DNA of 64,000 nucleotides from Citrobacter sedlakii NBRC 105722 (GTDB lineage: Bacteria > Pseudomonadota > Gammaproteobacteria > Enterobacterales > Enterobacteriaceae), in NCBI RefSeq assembly GCF_000759835.1, contig NZ_BBNB01000009.1, forward strand, positions 186,001-250,000. The letters run 5' to 3'. Position 1 is the stretch's first letter. Every line of letters starts with the position of its first letter. Below the pieces are notes generated by a model. That model was not told the DNA's origin. It ran no database searches and was given only the letters and a program-made list of their open reading frames with translations. The position numbers and the translations under genes were made by a program. Of the stretch, positions 1-8,116 are shown in pieces.

Positions 1-513
1 GGCCTTTGCGCGCGCCAGCGGGGTGATGCCGTTTTCACCGACCACACTGCTGCTCATGCGCGCTTTCAGGCCGACGATAAAGTCCGGGTGACGCTTCACC
101 GCCTGCTTTACCGCGTCGGCGTCAATATTCGCCATGTTCGCCAGTTCATTTTGCGCAATCAGCCCGACGCGGGAGATATTAAGCAGCGCATACACCTCCG
201 TCGCCGCGTCGCGGGTAAGGGTGTAGAAATCATCAATATCGTCAGCACCGGTACTGCCTGCATCCACGACGGTGGTCACGCCGGTTGCAATGCCGACGCT
301 GTCTGGCTCGTCATAATAAATGGGGGATTTCGGATAGCAGTGAACGTGAGAGTCAATCCACCCGGCGCTGGCGTAGCATTCGCCGCGTAAGTCGACGGTT
401 TTCACCGCCGGATCGTTTATCTCGCCCAGCGCGGCAATTTTGCCGTCCTTTATCGCGATATCGCATACCGTGTCGTCGACCAGACGTGCACGGCGCAGGA
501 GTAAATCAAACAT
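1..513 (-). CDS. Amidohydrolase of the EF_0837 type, N-terminal part only
   Basis: Metal-dependent amidohydrolase (TIM-barrel, dihydroorotase/deacetylase-like), cut off by the left edge; 171 residues are visible. The start follows a good AGGAGAG ribosome site. It opens with the small beta domain usual for the superfamily, then the metal-binding pair H56-x-H58 in DSHVHCY. K150 in VGLKAR is a candidate carboxylated metal-bridging lysine. The downstream position after the DUF4310-4312 genes matches the conserved EF_0829-EF_0839 neighbourhood, where this protein accompanies a SelA-like PLP enzyme and a KDPG-aldolase-like protein. The natural substrate is not known to me; an N-acyl or cyclic amide of an amino-sugar acid is only an inference from that neighbourhood. 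Confidence 0.85.
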   Translation of the reverse strand, partial: MFDLLLRRARLVDDTVCDIAIKDGKIAALGEINDPAVKTVDLRGECYASAGWIDSHVHCYPKSPIYYDEPDSVGIATGVTTVVDAGSTGADDIDDFYTLTRDAATEVYALLNISRVGLIAQNELANMANIDADAVKQAVKRHPDFIVGLKARMSSSVVGENGITPLARAKA

Positions 514-561
514 GTCACTCTCCTGTTTGCGCGGGCGATTCTACGCCCGCCGGGATGATGT

Positions 562-592
562 GCCGGATAGCGGCGTCACTGCCTTATCCGGC
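562..592. repeat. REP element
   Basis: An inverted repeat with GCCGGATAG and CTTATCCGGC arms lies between the amidohydrolase and DUF4310 genes. It belongs to the same family as copies at 3343, 5419, 8075, 34596 and 40414. Its position inside an operon may modulate mRNA stability between the membrane genes and the amidohydrolase. Confidence 0.8.
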
Positions 593-605
593 CTGGAGGC
601 GGTCA

Positions 606-1250
606 TCAGCTGATCGCGATCGGGAAGATGGAGCCTAAAATCATGGCGCCGAGGATCGCGCCGCCGGTGATCGGTTTTTGCCAGATATAGAACAACAGCG
701 CGCCCAGCAGCGACCCCACGCCAATCGGAATAGAGGCGGTCATCGCGCTCAGAATAATCAACGGTCCCAGGAAACGGCCAGAGGCGTTACCGGCCCCCAT
801 CATGACGTCCGCCCCATAGGTCGAATCGCTCTGGTTGATGGTGAATTTACGCGCCAGAATGATGACGTAACCAATCGCCAGGCCAATCGCCAGACCGGTT
901 ACCAGAGAGGCGATAAAGTTCTCGACCGGGAAAATAATGCCAGCGCCGAGCAGCAGCGCCGGAACGCCCAGGCCAACGCCAGTCTGAATGGCCCCGCCGA
1001 TATCCAGAATCCCCACCAGCGAACCTTCAATAATGCGGGCGAACAGGAAGCTGGCGCCAAACGCCGCAACCGCGCCGTAGGAGCCGGTATCCATCCCCGC
1101 CTTCAGCATCGCCACAAAAGCCACTTCGTTAAACGCGCCGATACCGTACAGGTAGTACATGTGCGTCCCGGCAAACACGCCGGAAGAGAGCAGGCCAACG
1201 AAGATCGGAAACGACCAGTCGGCAAACCAAAAACCTTTATTCTGTTCCAT
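606..1250 (-). CDS. DUF4310 family membrane protein
   Basis: A 214-residue polytopic membrane protein of the DUF4310 family. Its glycine/alanine-rich hydrophobic segments include GTHMYYLYG near residue 30, ILDIGGAIQTGVGLG near 80, and GALLFYIWQKPITGGAILGA near the C-terminus. It follows the DUF4311 gene by 11 bases, so the two are almost certainly co-translated and may form one membrane complex. With no ABC or PTS genes in the operon, a transporter made of DUF4310 plus DUF4311 is a reasonable inference, but no function is established from the sequence. Confidence 0.85.
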   Translation of the reverse strand: MEQNKGFWFADWSFPIFVGLLSSGVFAGTHMYYLYGIGAFNEVAFVAMLKAGMDTGSYGAVAAFGASFLFARIIEGSLVGILDIGGAIQTGVGLGVPALLLGAGIIFPVENFIASLVTGLAIGLAIGYVIILARKFTINQSDSTYGADVMMGAGNASGRFLGPLIILSAMTASIPIGVGSLLGALLFYIWQKPITGGAILGAMILGSIFPIAIS

Positions 1251-1261
1251 TGTGGCCTCCG

Positions 1262-2038
1262 TTATTTGCCGCTAAGCGAGTTGTGGATCAGTTCGAGCCA
1301 GTTCGGCACGGTCATGTGGAAGGATTCGATCAGCTTCATATCGAAGCCGCGGAAGAAGCCGCTCAGGACAAACAGCAGCACAATGGCGGCCATCATGACT
1401 TTGGTGACGTGGTTCCAGCCGCTCTCTTCGACGCCCTTGCCGATCAGAATACCAAGCACCAGCCCCGGAACGGCGTTCCCCATAATCAGCTGCGCCGCGC
1501 CGCCGAAAACGGTCGCCCAGAAACCGGATTTCTTACCGGCGTCGATCGCCGCCAACCAGAAGATCACCGGCATCACGGTGTTGACCAGCAGGTTTGCCGC
1601 AGGCACCAGCACTTTCACAGCGGTGACCTGCAAGGCTTCCGGCACCGAGGAGGCGGTGAGGTTCAGGAAGGTCACCACGATCATGCCGATGATGCCGCAG
1701 GCAATCGCCATCTTTTTCGGATCGTGCAGCGTTTCACCCACGTTGCGGTTTTTGAGCATCAACGCCGCCGCGCCCCAGTTCGGTATGATGCGGTGATCGA
1801 CGTCCTGAGTGAACGCCCCCGCCGCCACGGAGGACGCCCAGGCGTTGAAGAAGAAGCCCAGGCCGAAGGAGAAGTGAGAAGCCGGATCCCCTTCGCAGGA
1901 GTTCAGTTCCCCCAACGTACGAAATGCGCCCATCCCCTGTGTGGTAGGCGCATGAAACATGCGTGCAGCCCCGGCACCCACACCTACGCCGACCAGGCCG
2001 CCGATGATGAGCGATTTTATTAAAATTATCAGGAACAT
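1262..2038 (-). CDS. DUF4311 family membrane protein
   Basis: A 258-residue polytopic membrane protein of the DUF4311 family. The first segment, residues 2-27, is a long hydrophobic Gly/Val stretch. A loop with the only polar cluster, FRTLGELNSCEGDPASH, follows, and then several more transmembrane segments (MAIACGIIGMIVVTFL, AAQLIMGNAVPGLVLGI, MMAAIVLLFVLSGFF). It lies between DUF4312 and DUF4310 in a tightly packed operon. It probably forms the larger half of an uncharacterised membrane transporter; this is inference from topology and context. Confidence 0.85.
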   Translation of the reverse strand: MFLIILIKSLIIGGLVGVGVGAGAARMFHAPTTQGMGAFRTLGELNSCEGDPASHFSFGLGFFFNAWASSVAAGAFTQDVDHRIIPNWGAAALMLKNRNVGETLHDPKKMAIACGIIGMIVVTFLNLTASSVPEALQVTAVKVLVPAANLLVNTVMPVIFWLAAIDAGKKSGFWATVFGGAAQLIMGNAVPGLVLGILIGKGVEESGWNHVTKVMMAAIVLLFVLSGFFRGFDMKLIESFHMTVPNWLELIHNSLSGK

Positions 2039-2060
2039 AGTTATGCCTTTTTAACAAGAA

Positions 2061-2360
2061 TCAGCGTTGCGAGACAAAATCCACCTTGTCCAGATTGATG
2101 GCTGTCACGTTGACGGTCACGTCCAGCTCCACGCTGTACGTCCGCCTTTCGCGGCGCAAAAAGAAGAACAGAAACGCTTCTTTTCGTACCGATTCACGCG
2201 CCTGAACAACCTGCACATCCTGTGGCTCAATACGCAGTAAAATATGCGGCGATGCCTTCATGACCGCAGCCTGAACGTGGTTCAGGGCATCGGCAAAGGC
2301 GCGCGCTTTGGCTTCGCCTTTCCCGGAGACTCTCACCGTGGTGGTGAATTGTTCTTTCAT
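2061..2360 (-). CDS. DUF4312 family small cytoplasmic protein
   Basis: A 99-residue soluble protein of the DUF4312 family with no signal peptide or membrane span. The start MKEQFTTTVRVSGKGEAKAR follows the SFCGS gene stop by two bases, so translation is coupled. It has an alternating polar/hydrophobic pattern and an aromatic/basic middle (FLFFFLRRERRTYS) near residues 65-80. It always travels with DUF4310/4311 in this operon type. A role as a cytoplasmic subunit or energy-coupling partner of the membrane pair is possible but unproven. Confidence 0.82.
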   Translation of the reverse strand: MKEQFTTTVRVSGKGEAKARAFADALNHVQAAVMKASPHILLRIEPQDVQVVQARESVRKEAFLFFFLRRERRTYSVELDVTVNVTAINLDKVDFVSQR

Positions 2361-2362
2361 AC

Positions 2363-2725
2363 TCAGGCGCCGTACTTTTTCTGCCAGGCCTGCACCAGAC
2401 GTTCGCCAAGCTCTTCTTTATCCATAAAGCCGAAACCCAGCACGTTGCAGCCTTCGTTAATCGCCGTTACGCCTTCATCCACTGAGCGCATCCCGTATTT
2501 GGCTTTATAGCCATGTTTGTTTTGTGCGGTGATCGCACCTGCGCCGCCGCTGCCGCAGAAAGAGATGCCGAAGGTGGCATTTTCCGCTTTCATAACGTCC
2601 CCCAGCTTCATATCCGCCGCCACGCCCGGCACCACTACCGCACGGCCGCCCGCTTTCTCGACGCCTGCCGCCACTTTCTGGCCTTTTCCCAGACGATCGC
2701 CAATCACAACGGTAATTTGTTCCAT
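2363..2725 (-). CDS. Glycine-rich SFCGS family protein (EF_0830 type)
   Basis: A 120-residue small cytoplasmic protein named for its conserved glycine-rich core, seen here as ISFCGSGGAGAITAQNKHG at about residues 56-74. The start MEQITVVIGDR at 2725 is chosen because it sits 7-10 bases after an AAGGAGC site and begins the conserved fold; the frame is open further upstream, but that part is the preceding gene in another frame. The cysteine-glycine loop resembles a phosphate- or thiol-handling loop such as those of PTS IIB domains. That resemblance is only visual. It is coupled to DUF4312 downstream and to the PRD gene upstream by a 10-base gap. Confidence 0.82.
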   Translation of the reverse strand: MEQITVVIGDRLGKGQKVAAGVEKAGGRAVVVPGVAADMKLGDVMKAENATFGISFCGSGGAGAITAQNKHGYKAKYGMRSVDEGVTAINEGCNVLGFGFMDKEELGERLVQAWQKKYGA

Positions 2726-2735
2726 TATTTGCTCC

Positions 2736-3074
2736 TTAAAGATTGTCTTTCGCGACTTCGAAGTGGACCGACAGCAGCCAGGCTTCTTCCTCGGGAAGAT
2801 TGCCAAACGCCGCCACCACGTCGCGGGCAAGCGCCATTGATTCGGCGGATATTTCATCAAATAAACTGGCTTCCACTTCCGGCAAAGGCTCGCCGGTCAC
2901 TGACCGGTGCGCCATGGCGCGAACATGAGACGTCAGCATTTGTTCCTGTACGGCGTTGGGAATGATGTGATGTTCACGCAGTAATGCGTACACCTGCGCC
3001 AGCATGCGATCGGCCAGTGCCGCCGTCTGCGCCACCTGTTCCCCCATGTCGTTCATTACTGCTCCGTTATTCAC
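2736..3074 (-). CDS. Small single-PRD-domain protein (EF_0829 type)
   Basis: First gene of the operon. It encodes a 112-residue protein consisting of one PTS-regulation-domain-like helical bundle, without any DNA-binding or AAA+ domain. Histidines in REHHIIPN and HVRAMAHRSV (about residues 34-57) are candidates for PRD-type phosphorylation sites. A freestanding PRD encoded with a putative transporter but no EII components is unusual. It may link the system to HPr-dependent phosphorylation, which is inference. Initiation could also be at the internal MNDMGEQ seven residues later; the longer form is used here. Confidence 0.78.
   Translation of the reverse strand: MNNGAVMNDMGEQVAQTAALADRMLAQVYALLREHHIIPNAVQEQMLTSHVRAMAHRSVTGEPLPEVEASLFDEISAESMALARDVVAAFGNLPEEEAWLLSVHFEVAKDNL
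2755..2767. promoter_or_regulatory. Partial second copy of the operon palindrome inside the PRD gene
   Basis: Thirteen bases, ACTTCGAAGTGGA, in the last codons of the PRD gene are identical to 3148-3160 within the upstream 18-bp palindrome and contain its 10-bp core ACTTCGAAGT. An auxiliary operator about 390 bp from the main site is a possible reading. The match may also simply reflect codon use for HFEVAKDNL. Confidence 0.35.
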
Positions 3075-3143
3075 TCGTCTTACCCCGTTAATGGCTCTGG
3101 GTTAAAACTAACGGCGGAGGTAAAAAGTTTGTAGCGAGTTGTT

Positions 3144-3161
3144 TTCCACTTCGAAGTGGAA
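3144..3161. promoter_or_regulatory. Perfect 18-bp palindrome upstream of the DUF4310-4312 operon
   Basis: TTCCACTTCGAAGTGGAA is a perfect dyad about 70 bases upstream of the PRD start. It has the size and symmetry of a dimeric repressor or activator site. On the minus strand TTCGAA followed after 16 bases by TACAAA could be a weak -35/-10 pair, which would make the dyad overlap the -35 region. I see no sigma-54 -24/-12 element in this gap. The rest of 3075-3402 holds only the REP copy at 3343. Confidence 0.6.
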
Positions 3162-3342
3162 AGGTGAGTGGCGATAGTGATCTGTTCCACAGAAAAAGCG
3201 GTTTTGCTGATTTATCGCTGGAAAAGTGTGATTTGTATCGAGAAATGAAGCGGAAACGAAAGGAGGAAAACGAACAATGCTATTGATGGAATAAGTTGAG
3301 AAGTGTGATGGGTATTACGTTTACTTATGGGTGCGAAGCAAT

Positions 3343-3375
3343 GCCGGATGACGCCGCAAAGCGTCTTATCCGGCC
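3343..3375. repeat. REP element
   Basis: Inverted repeat with GCCGGATG and CTTATCCGGCC arms, just downstream of the pmbA stop and upstream of the DUF operon promoter region. It can act as an mRNA 3' stabiliser for pmbA. Confidence 0.8.
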
Positions 3376-3402
3376 TGTCGCGCGTTTGCCGCCTGAGGCG
3401 GA

Positions 3403-4755
3403 TTATTGTCCGGCAATCTTCATTTCCGGCAGCAGGACGGAGCCGCACTGAATATTGCTGCGGGTTTCGATATCGTTACCGACAGTCACGATATTGCGCC
3501 ACATCTCTTTTAAATTCCCGGCGATGGTGATTTCACTTACCGGATACTGGATTTCGCCGTTCTCCACCCAGAAGCCGGCCGCGCCGCGCGAGTAATCACC
3601 GGTGATGCCGCTTACCCCCTGGCCCATCAGTTCTGTCACCACCAACCCGGTGCCCATCTCTTTCAGCATCTGCTCAAAGCTCAGCCCTTGTCCGGCAATA
3701 CGCCAGTTGTGAATGCCGCCCGCATGGCCGGTGCTTTTCAGTCCCAGCTTGCGCGCGGAATAGTTGGTCAACAGCCATTGGGTCAGAATGCCGTCTTTGA
3801 CGATGTCACGGCGTTCCGTGCGCACGCCTTCGCTGTCGAACGGTGACGACGCCAACCCTTTACGCAGGTGCGGATGTTCTTCAATTGTCAGCCAGTCGGG
3901 AAGAATTTGTTTACCCAGCGAATCCAACAGGAAGGTGGATTTACGGTACACCGAGCCGCCGGCAATCGCGCCAACCAGGTGGCCGAACAGTCCGGTCGCC
4001 ACTTCATTAGCGAAAATCACCGGCGCTTTCATGGTCGAAAGTTTACGCGGCGCCAGGCGGGACAGCGTACGACGCGCGCACTCGGCCCCAACCCACTCCG
4101 GCGTTTGCAGGTCGCCCAACGCGCGGCCAATCGTGTAGGCGTAGTCACGCTCCATATCGCCGTTCTCTTCGGCGATCACGCAACTGGACAGCGAATGACG
4201 GGTAGAGCAATAGCCCTGCAGCATACCGTGGCTGTTCCCGAACACTTTAATGCCATAGTGGCTGTTAAAGCTGCCGCCCTCGGTGTTGGTGATGCGCTTG
4301 TCCGCCTGTAAGGACGCCTGCTCGGCGCGCGCTGCCATCTCAATAGCTTCGTCCGGGGACACGTCCGCCGGATGGAACAGATCGAGATCCGGCGCATCGA
4401 AGGCCAGCAGCTCTTTATCCGCCACGCCTGCGCACGGATCCGGCGAGGTGTAGCGCGCAATGTCCAGCGCCGCCTGTACGGTACGGGCAATCGCTTGCGG
4501 ACTGAGGTCGGTGGATGACGCGCTGCCTTTACGGTTCTGGTGATAAACGGTAATCCCCAACGCGCCATCGCTGTTGAATTCAACATTCTCCACTTCACCG
4601 TAACGTGTGCTCACGCTAATGCCGGTGGTTTTGCTGACGGCGACTTCCGCGCCGTCGGATTTGCCTGACGCTAATGACAGCGCTGTCGAGACCGCTTCTT
4701 CCAGAATCTTACGCTGCGCTTCAACTTGTGAGATTACTTTCATCGCAAATGCCAT
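3403..4755 (-). CDS. pmbA: PmbA/TldE metalloprotease subunit
   Basis: A 450-residue PmbA (TldE), partner of TldD in the heterodimeric TldD/E zinc protease. The protease processes microcin B17-type RiPP precursors, degrades unfolded peptides and degrades CcdA. The sequence is nearly identical to E. coli PmbA throughout, from [16 protein letters not shown] to the C-terminal [13 protein letters not shown]. The start at 4755 is set by that alignment; an in-frame ATG 69 bases upstream exists, but the extra residues are not conserved. TldE itself lacks the HExxxH zinc motif carried by TldD. Divergent from yjgA across a 95-base gap. Confidence 0.97.
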   Translation of the reverse strand: MAFAMKVISQVEAQRKILEEAVSTALSLASGKSDGAEVAVSKTTGISVSTRYGEVENVEFNSDGALGITVYHQNRKGSASSTDLSPQAIARTVQAALDIARYTSPDPCAGVADKELLAFDAPDLDLFHPADVSPDEAIEMAARAEQASLQADKRITNTEGGSFNSHYGIKVFGNSHGMLQGYCSTRHSLSSCVIAEENGDMERDYAYTIGRALGDLQTPEWVGAECARRTLSRLAPRKLSTMKAPVIFANEVATGLFGHLVGAIAGGSVYRKSTFLLDSLGKQILPDWLTIEEHPHLRKGLASSPFDSEGVRTERRDIVKDGILTQWLLTNYSARKLGLKSTGHAGGIHNWRIAGQGLSFEQMLKEMGTGLVVTELMGQGVSGITGDYSRGAAGFWVENGEIQYPVSEITIAGNLKEMWRNIVTVGNDIETRSNIQCGSVLLPEMKIAGQ

Positions 4756-4850
4756 ACTGTAGAGAGAGTTTCTCTGAAGTCTAACAGAGAACCGTTTTTC
4801 AGTGCGCATCTTAACTGTTAACATTAGCCTCTTTTTTTAAGGAGCCTGAG

Positions 4851-5402
4851 ATGACAAAGCAGCCCGAAGACTGGCTCGACGACGTTCCCGGTGATGACAT
4901 CGAAGACGAAGAAGATGAAATTATCTGGGTCAGCAAAAGTGAAATTAAACGCGATGCCGAGGAGTTAAAACGCCTGGGCGCAGAAATTGTGGATCTGGGG
5001 AAAAACGCGCTGGATAAGATCCCGCTGGATGCGGATCTGCGGGCCGCCATTGAGCTGGCTCAGCGTATCAAGATGGAAGGTCGTCGCCGCCAGTTGCAGT
5101 TGATTGGTAAAATGCTGCGAAGCCGTGACGTGGAGCCAATTCGTCAGGCGCTGGACAAGCTGAAAAACCGCCACAACCAGCAGGTGGTGCTGTTCCACAA
5201 GCTCGAAAACCTGCGCGATCGTTTGATCGTCGAAGGGGATGACGCGGTCGCGGAAGTCCTGAACCTGTGGCCCAATGCCGACCGTCAGCAATTACGATCG
5301 CTGATCCGCAACGCGAAGAAAGAGAAAGAAGGAAATAAACCGCCGAAATCCGCGCGCCAAATCTTCCAGTATCTGCGCGAACTGGCGGAAAACGACGCGT
5401 AA
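4851..5402 (+). CDS. yjgA: Dual-action ribosomal maturation protein DarP (YjgA)
   Basis: A 183-residue DUF615 protein, now called DarP, that associates with late 50S precursors and helps folding of the 23S peptidyl-transferase region. The acidic N-terminus (about residues 8-24, rich in D and E) is followed by charged helices with many KR/RR pairs, consistent with RNA contact. A strong AAGGAGCCTGAG ribosome site precedes the ATG. Neighbours and length agree with E. coli. Confidence 0.96.
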   Translation: MTKQPEDWLDDVPGDDIEDEEDEIIWVSKSEIKRDAEELKRLGAEIVDLGKNALDKIPLDADLRAAIELAQRIKMEGRRRQLQLIGKMLRSRDVEPIRQALDKLKNRHNQQVVLFHKLENLRDRLIVEGDDAVAEVLNLWPNADRQQLRSLIRNAKKEKEGNKPPKSARQIFQYLRELAENDA

Positions 5403-5418
5403 TAGCGTGTGGCAATCT

Positions 5419-5449
5419 GCCGGATAGCGGCGCGTGCGCCTTGTCCGGC
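5419..5449. repeat. REP element
   Basis: GCCGGATAG...TTGTCCGGC inverted repeat between the convergent yjgA and mpl genes, first of two palindromes in this gap. Confidence 0.75.
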
Positions 5450-5472
5450 TATCGAGATTGCGCATTGTCCAG

Positions 5473-5499
5473 GCCCGGTAGGCGCCAGCGCCACCGGGT
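5473..5499. repeat. Second-family REP-like palindrome
   Basis: CCCGGTAGGCG...CCACCGGG hairpin directly downstream of mpl. It belongs to a different short repeat family, with related copies at 40465 and 43731 and shorter relatives at 12875 and 57643. It may serve as an mpl 3' end. Confidence 0.65.
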
Positions 5500-5505
5500 A
5501 CTGTT

Positions 5506-6879
5506 TTACTCTGTGGCTGCCGCTTTCTTCGCCAGCCCATCCAGCAACTTCTGGTGGATACCGCCAAACCCGCCGTTGCTCATCACCAGAATGTGATCGC
5601 CCGGCTGCGCGGTTTTCACGACCATCTCCGCCAGCGCGTCAACGTCTCCGCTCCAGTGCGCAGGCTGTACGCAGGCCTCCGCCACTTCAGCCACCTGCCA
5701 CGGAATATGCGGCGGCTGTAGCAGATACACCTCATCGGCGCGGCCTAATGACGGCGCCAGATCGTCCTTGCACAGTCCCATTTTCATGGTATTGGAACGC
5801 GGTTCCAGCACGGCGATAATGCGCGCGGTGCCGCCCACTTTGCCGCGCAGCGCGGCAAGGGTCGCCAGGATCGCGGTCGGGTGATGGGCAAAATCATCAT
5901 AGACGGTCACACCGTTCGCTTCGCCACGCAGTTCCAGACGACGGCGGGCGTTAATAAACGACCCCAGCGCCGTTGCGGCATCCGCAGGCTGAACGCCGAC
6001 ATGACGCGCAGCGGCAATCGCCATCAGGCCGTTGTGCATGTTGTGCTCGCCCACCAGCGACCACTTCACTTCGCCCACTTTTTCACCATCCAGCCACACT
6101 TCCCACTCAGAGGCATCGACGTTCAGCTTCTTCGCCTGCCAGTGGCCCTGCTCGCCCACCAGCTCCTGCTCGCTCCAGCAGCCCATCACCAGCGTCTGCT
6201 TGAGGTTAATATCGTGTTCCGGCCAGATAATCCGTCCCTGGCCCGGTACGATGCGCACCAGGTGGTGGAACTGTTTCTGGATCGCTTTCAGATCGTCAAA
6301 AATATCCGCGTGATCGAACTCCAGGTTATTGAGGATTAGCGTGCGCGGGCAGTAATGAACAAACTTGGAGCGCTTGTCGAAAAAGGCGCAGTCGTATTCG
6401 TCGGCTTCAATCACGAAGAAATCGCTTTCGCCCAGACGCGCTGAGACCTCGAAGTTGCCCGGAACGCCGCCAATCACAAAGCCAGGCTTGTAGCCACAGG
6501 CTTCCAAGATCCAGGTCGCCATGCCAGCAGTGGTGGTTTTACCGTGTGTGCCCGCCACGGCCAGCACCCAGCGGTCGCGCAGGACAAAATCATGCAGCCA
6601 CTGCGGGCCGGACATGTACGGGATGTTTTTTTCCAGCACCGCTTCAACGCACGGGTTCCCACGCGTCATGGCGTTGCCAATGATCACCAGATCAGGCTGT
6701 GGGTCGAGCTGACTGGCGTCATAACCCTGAATCAGATCAATACCTTGATTTTCAAGTAACGTGCTCATCGGCGGATACACATTGGCGTCCGAACCTGTTA
6801 CTTCATGACCAAGTGAGCGCGCCAGCATCGCCAGGCCGCCCATGAAGGTGCCACAAATTCCCAAAATATGAATGCGCAT
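5506..6879 (-). CDS. mpl: UDP-N-acetylmuramate:L-Ala-gamma-D-Glu-meso-DAP ligase
   Basis: A 457-residue murein peptide ligase that recycles the tripeptide from turned-over peptidoglycan by ligating it to UDP-MurNAc in the cytoplasm. It has the Mur ligase architecture: an N-terminal Rossmann-like UMP-binding domain ([17 protein letters not shown]), the ATP-binding loop GTHGKTTT at residues 110-117, the central domain with [16 protein letters not shown], and the C-terminal domain with [10 protein letters not shown]. Length matches E. coli. It is divergent from fbp, with 175 bases to the fbp start. Confidence 0.97.
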   Translation of the reverse strand: MRIHILGICGTFMGGLAMLARSLGHEVTGSDANVYPPMSTLLENQGIDLIQGYDASQLDPQPDLVIIGNAMTRGNPCVEAVLEKNIPYMSGPQWLHDFVLRDRWVLAVAGTHGKTTTAGMATWILEACGYKPGFVIGGVPGNFEVSARLGESDFFVIEADEYDCAFFDKRSKFVHYCPRTLILNNLEFDHADIFDDLKAIQKQFHHLVRIVPGQGRIIWPEHDINLKQTLVMGCWSEQELVGEQGHWQAKKLNVDASEWEVWLDGEKVGEVKWSLVGEHNMHNGLMAIAAARHVGVQPADAATALGSFINARRRLELRGEANGVTVYDDFAHHPTAILATLAALRGKVGGTARIIAVLEPRSNTMKMGLCKDDLAPSLGRADEVYLLQPPHIPWQVAEVAEACVQPAHWSGDVDALAEMVVKTAQPGDHILVMSNGGFGGIHQKLLDGLAKKAAATE

Positions 6880-7054
6880 ACGTCACTATCCTTTTTTAAT
6901 CTGCGGGCCATTTTACGCATATGTCAGGCAAGTGAGAAACGCATTTCAGGATAATCCGTACTTTGCTGGCGCGATTCACCTGAGCGCAGCCCCTGAAATA
7001 TTTGTTAAGATTGTTACGGTCGCTTTACTCCATATCAATTGCAGGGAAAGTGTT

Positions 7055-8053
7055 ATGAAAACGTTAGGTGAATTTATTGTCGAAAAGCAGCACGAGTTCT
7101 CTCATGCTACCGGTGAGCTCACTGCTTTGCTGTCGGCAATAAAGCTGGGCGCCAAGATCATCCACCGCGATATCAACAAGGCCGGTCTGGTCGATATCCT
7201 GGGTGCCAGCGGTGCTGAGAACGTGCAGGGCGAGGTTCAGCAGAAACTCGATCTGTTCGCGAACGAGAAACTGAAAGCTGCACTCAAGGCGCGCGATATT
7301 GTCGCGGGCATCGCCTCTGAAGAAGAAGACGAAATCGTCGTTTTTGAAGGCTGTGAACACGCGAAGTATGTCGTACTGATGGACCCTCTGGATGGCTCGT
7401 CCAACATCGATGTTAACGTCTCTGTCGGAACCATTTTCTCTATTTATCGTCGCGTGACCCCGGTTGGTACGCCGGTGACGGAAGAAGACTTCCTGCAGCC
7501 AGGCAACAAGCAGGTTGCCGCAGGCTACGTGGTGTACGGTTCTTCCACCATGCTGGTGTACACCACCGGCTGCGGCGTACATGCCTTTACTTACGATCCG
7601 TCGCTGGGCGTGTTCTGTCTGAGCCAGGAACGCATGCGCTTCCCGCAGAAAGGCAAAACTTACTCCATCAACGAAGGCAATTACATCAAGTTTCCGAATG
7701 GTGTTAAGAAGTACATCAAATTCTGTCAGGAAGAAGATAAGCCGACCAATCGTCCTTACACCTCGCGCTACATTGGCTCACTGGTGGCGGACTTCCACCG
7801 CAACCTGCTGAAAGGCGGGATCTACCTCTACCCAAGCACCGCCAGCCATCCGGAAGGGAAGTTGCGCCTGCTGTATGAGTGCAACCCGATGGCGTTCCTC
7901 GCCGAGCAGGCGGGCGGTAAAGCCAGCGACGGGAAAGAGCGTATTCTGGATATCATTCCGGAAAGCCTGCACCAGCGTCGTTCGTTCTTCGTCGGTAACG
8001 ATCATATGGTTGACGACGTTGAGCGCTTTATTCGTGAGTACCCGGACGCATAA
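7055..8053 (+). CDS. fbp: Fructose-1,6-bisphosphatase class I
   Basis: A 332-residue gluconeogenic enzyme converting fructose-1,6-bisphosphate to fructose-6-phosphate; Mg-dependent and AMP-inhibited in the family. The metal-binding motif DPLDGSSN lies at residues 110-117, with the acidic EEEDE just before it at about 89-93 and the FBPase signature [20 protein letters not shown] near 270-290. The start [12 protein letters not shown] follows a GGGAAAG site. The frame is open upstream to 6872, but that stretch is not conserved and overlaps mpl. Confidence 0.98.
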   Translation: MKTLGEFIVEKQHEFSHATGELTALLSAIKLGAKIIHRDINKAGLVDILGASGAENVQGEVQQKLDLFANEKLKAALKARDIVAGIASEEEDEIVVFEGCEHAKYVVLMDPLDGSSNIDVNVSVGTIFSIYRRVTPVGTPVTEEDFLQPGNKQVAAGYVVYGSSTMLVYTTGCGVHAFTYDPSLGVFCLSQERMRFPQKGKTYSINEGNYIKFPNGVKKYIKFCQEEDKPTNRPYTSRYIGSLVADFHRNLLKGGIYLYPSTASHPEGKLRLLYECNPMAFLAEQAGGKASDGKERILDIIPESLHQRRSFFVGNDHMVDDVERFIREYPDA

Positions 8054-8074
8054 AGATGACAGACGGCATGCGCA

Positions 8075-8105
8075 GGCCGGATAAGGCGAAACCGCTATCC
8101 GACCT
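8075..8105. repeat. REP element
   Basis: GGCCGGATAAGG...GCTATCCGACC inverted repeat between the convergent fbp and chemoreceptor genes. It is the only structure in this short gap. Confidence 0.7.
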
Positions 8106-8116
8106 GCGTTTTGCCG

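Noticed and set aside
88-638. Overlapping plus-strand reading frames opposite the amidohydrolase and its 5' region
   Set aside because: They lie antisense to a clearly conserved protein, have odd composition and no ribosome site.
678-2023. Long plus-strand reading frames of 257 and 372 codons
   Set aside because: Antisense shadows of the DUF4310 and DUF4311 genes; Arg/His/Gln-rich translation without domain character.
3075-3343. Sigma-54 promoter for the PRD operon
   Set aside because: PRD-linked operons are often sigma-54 dependent, but no GG-N10-GC -24/-12 element was found upstream of the first gene.
3212-3448. 78-codon minus-strand frame upstream of the PRD gene
   Set aside because: It runs through the REP element and into pmbA; translation looks random.
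3403-4824. Longer N-terminus for PmbA
   Set aside because: The extra 23 residues run through the divergent promoter gap and are not part of the conserved protein.
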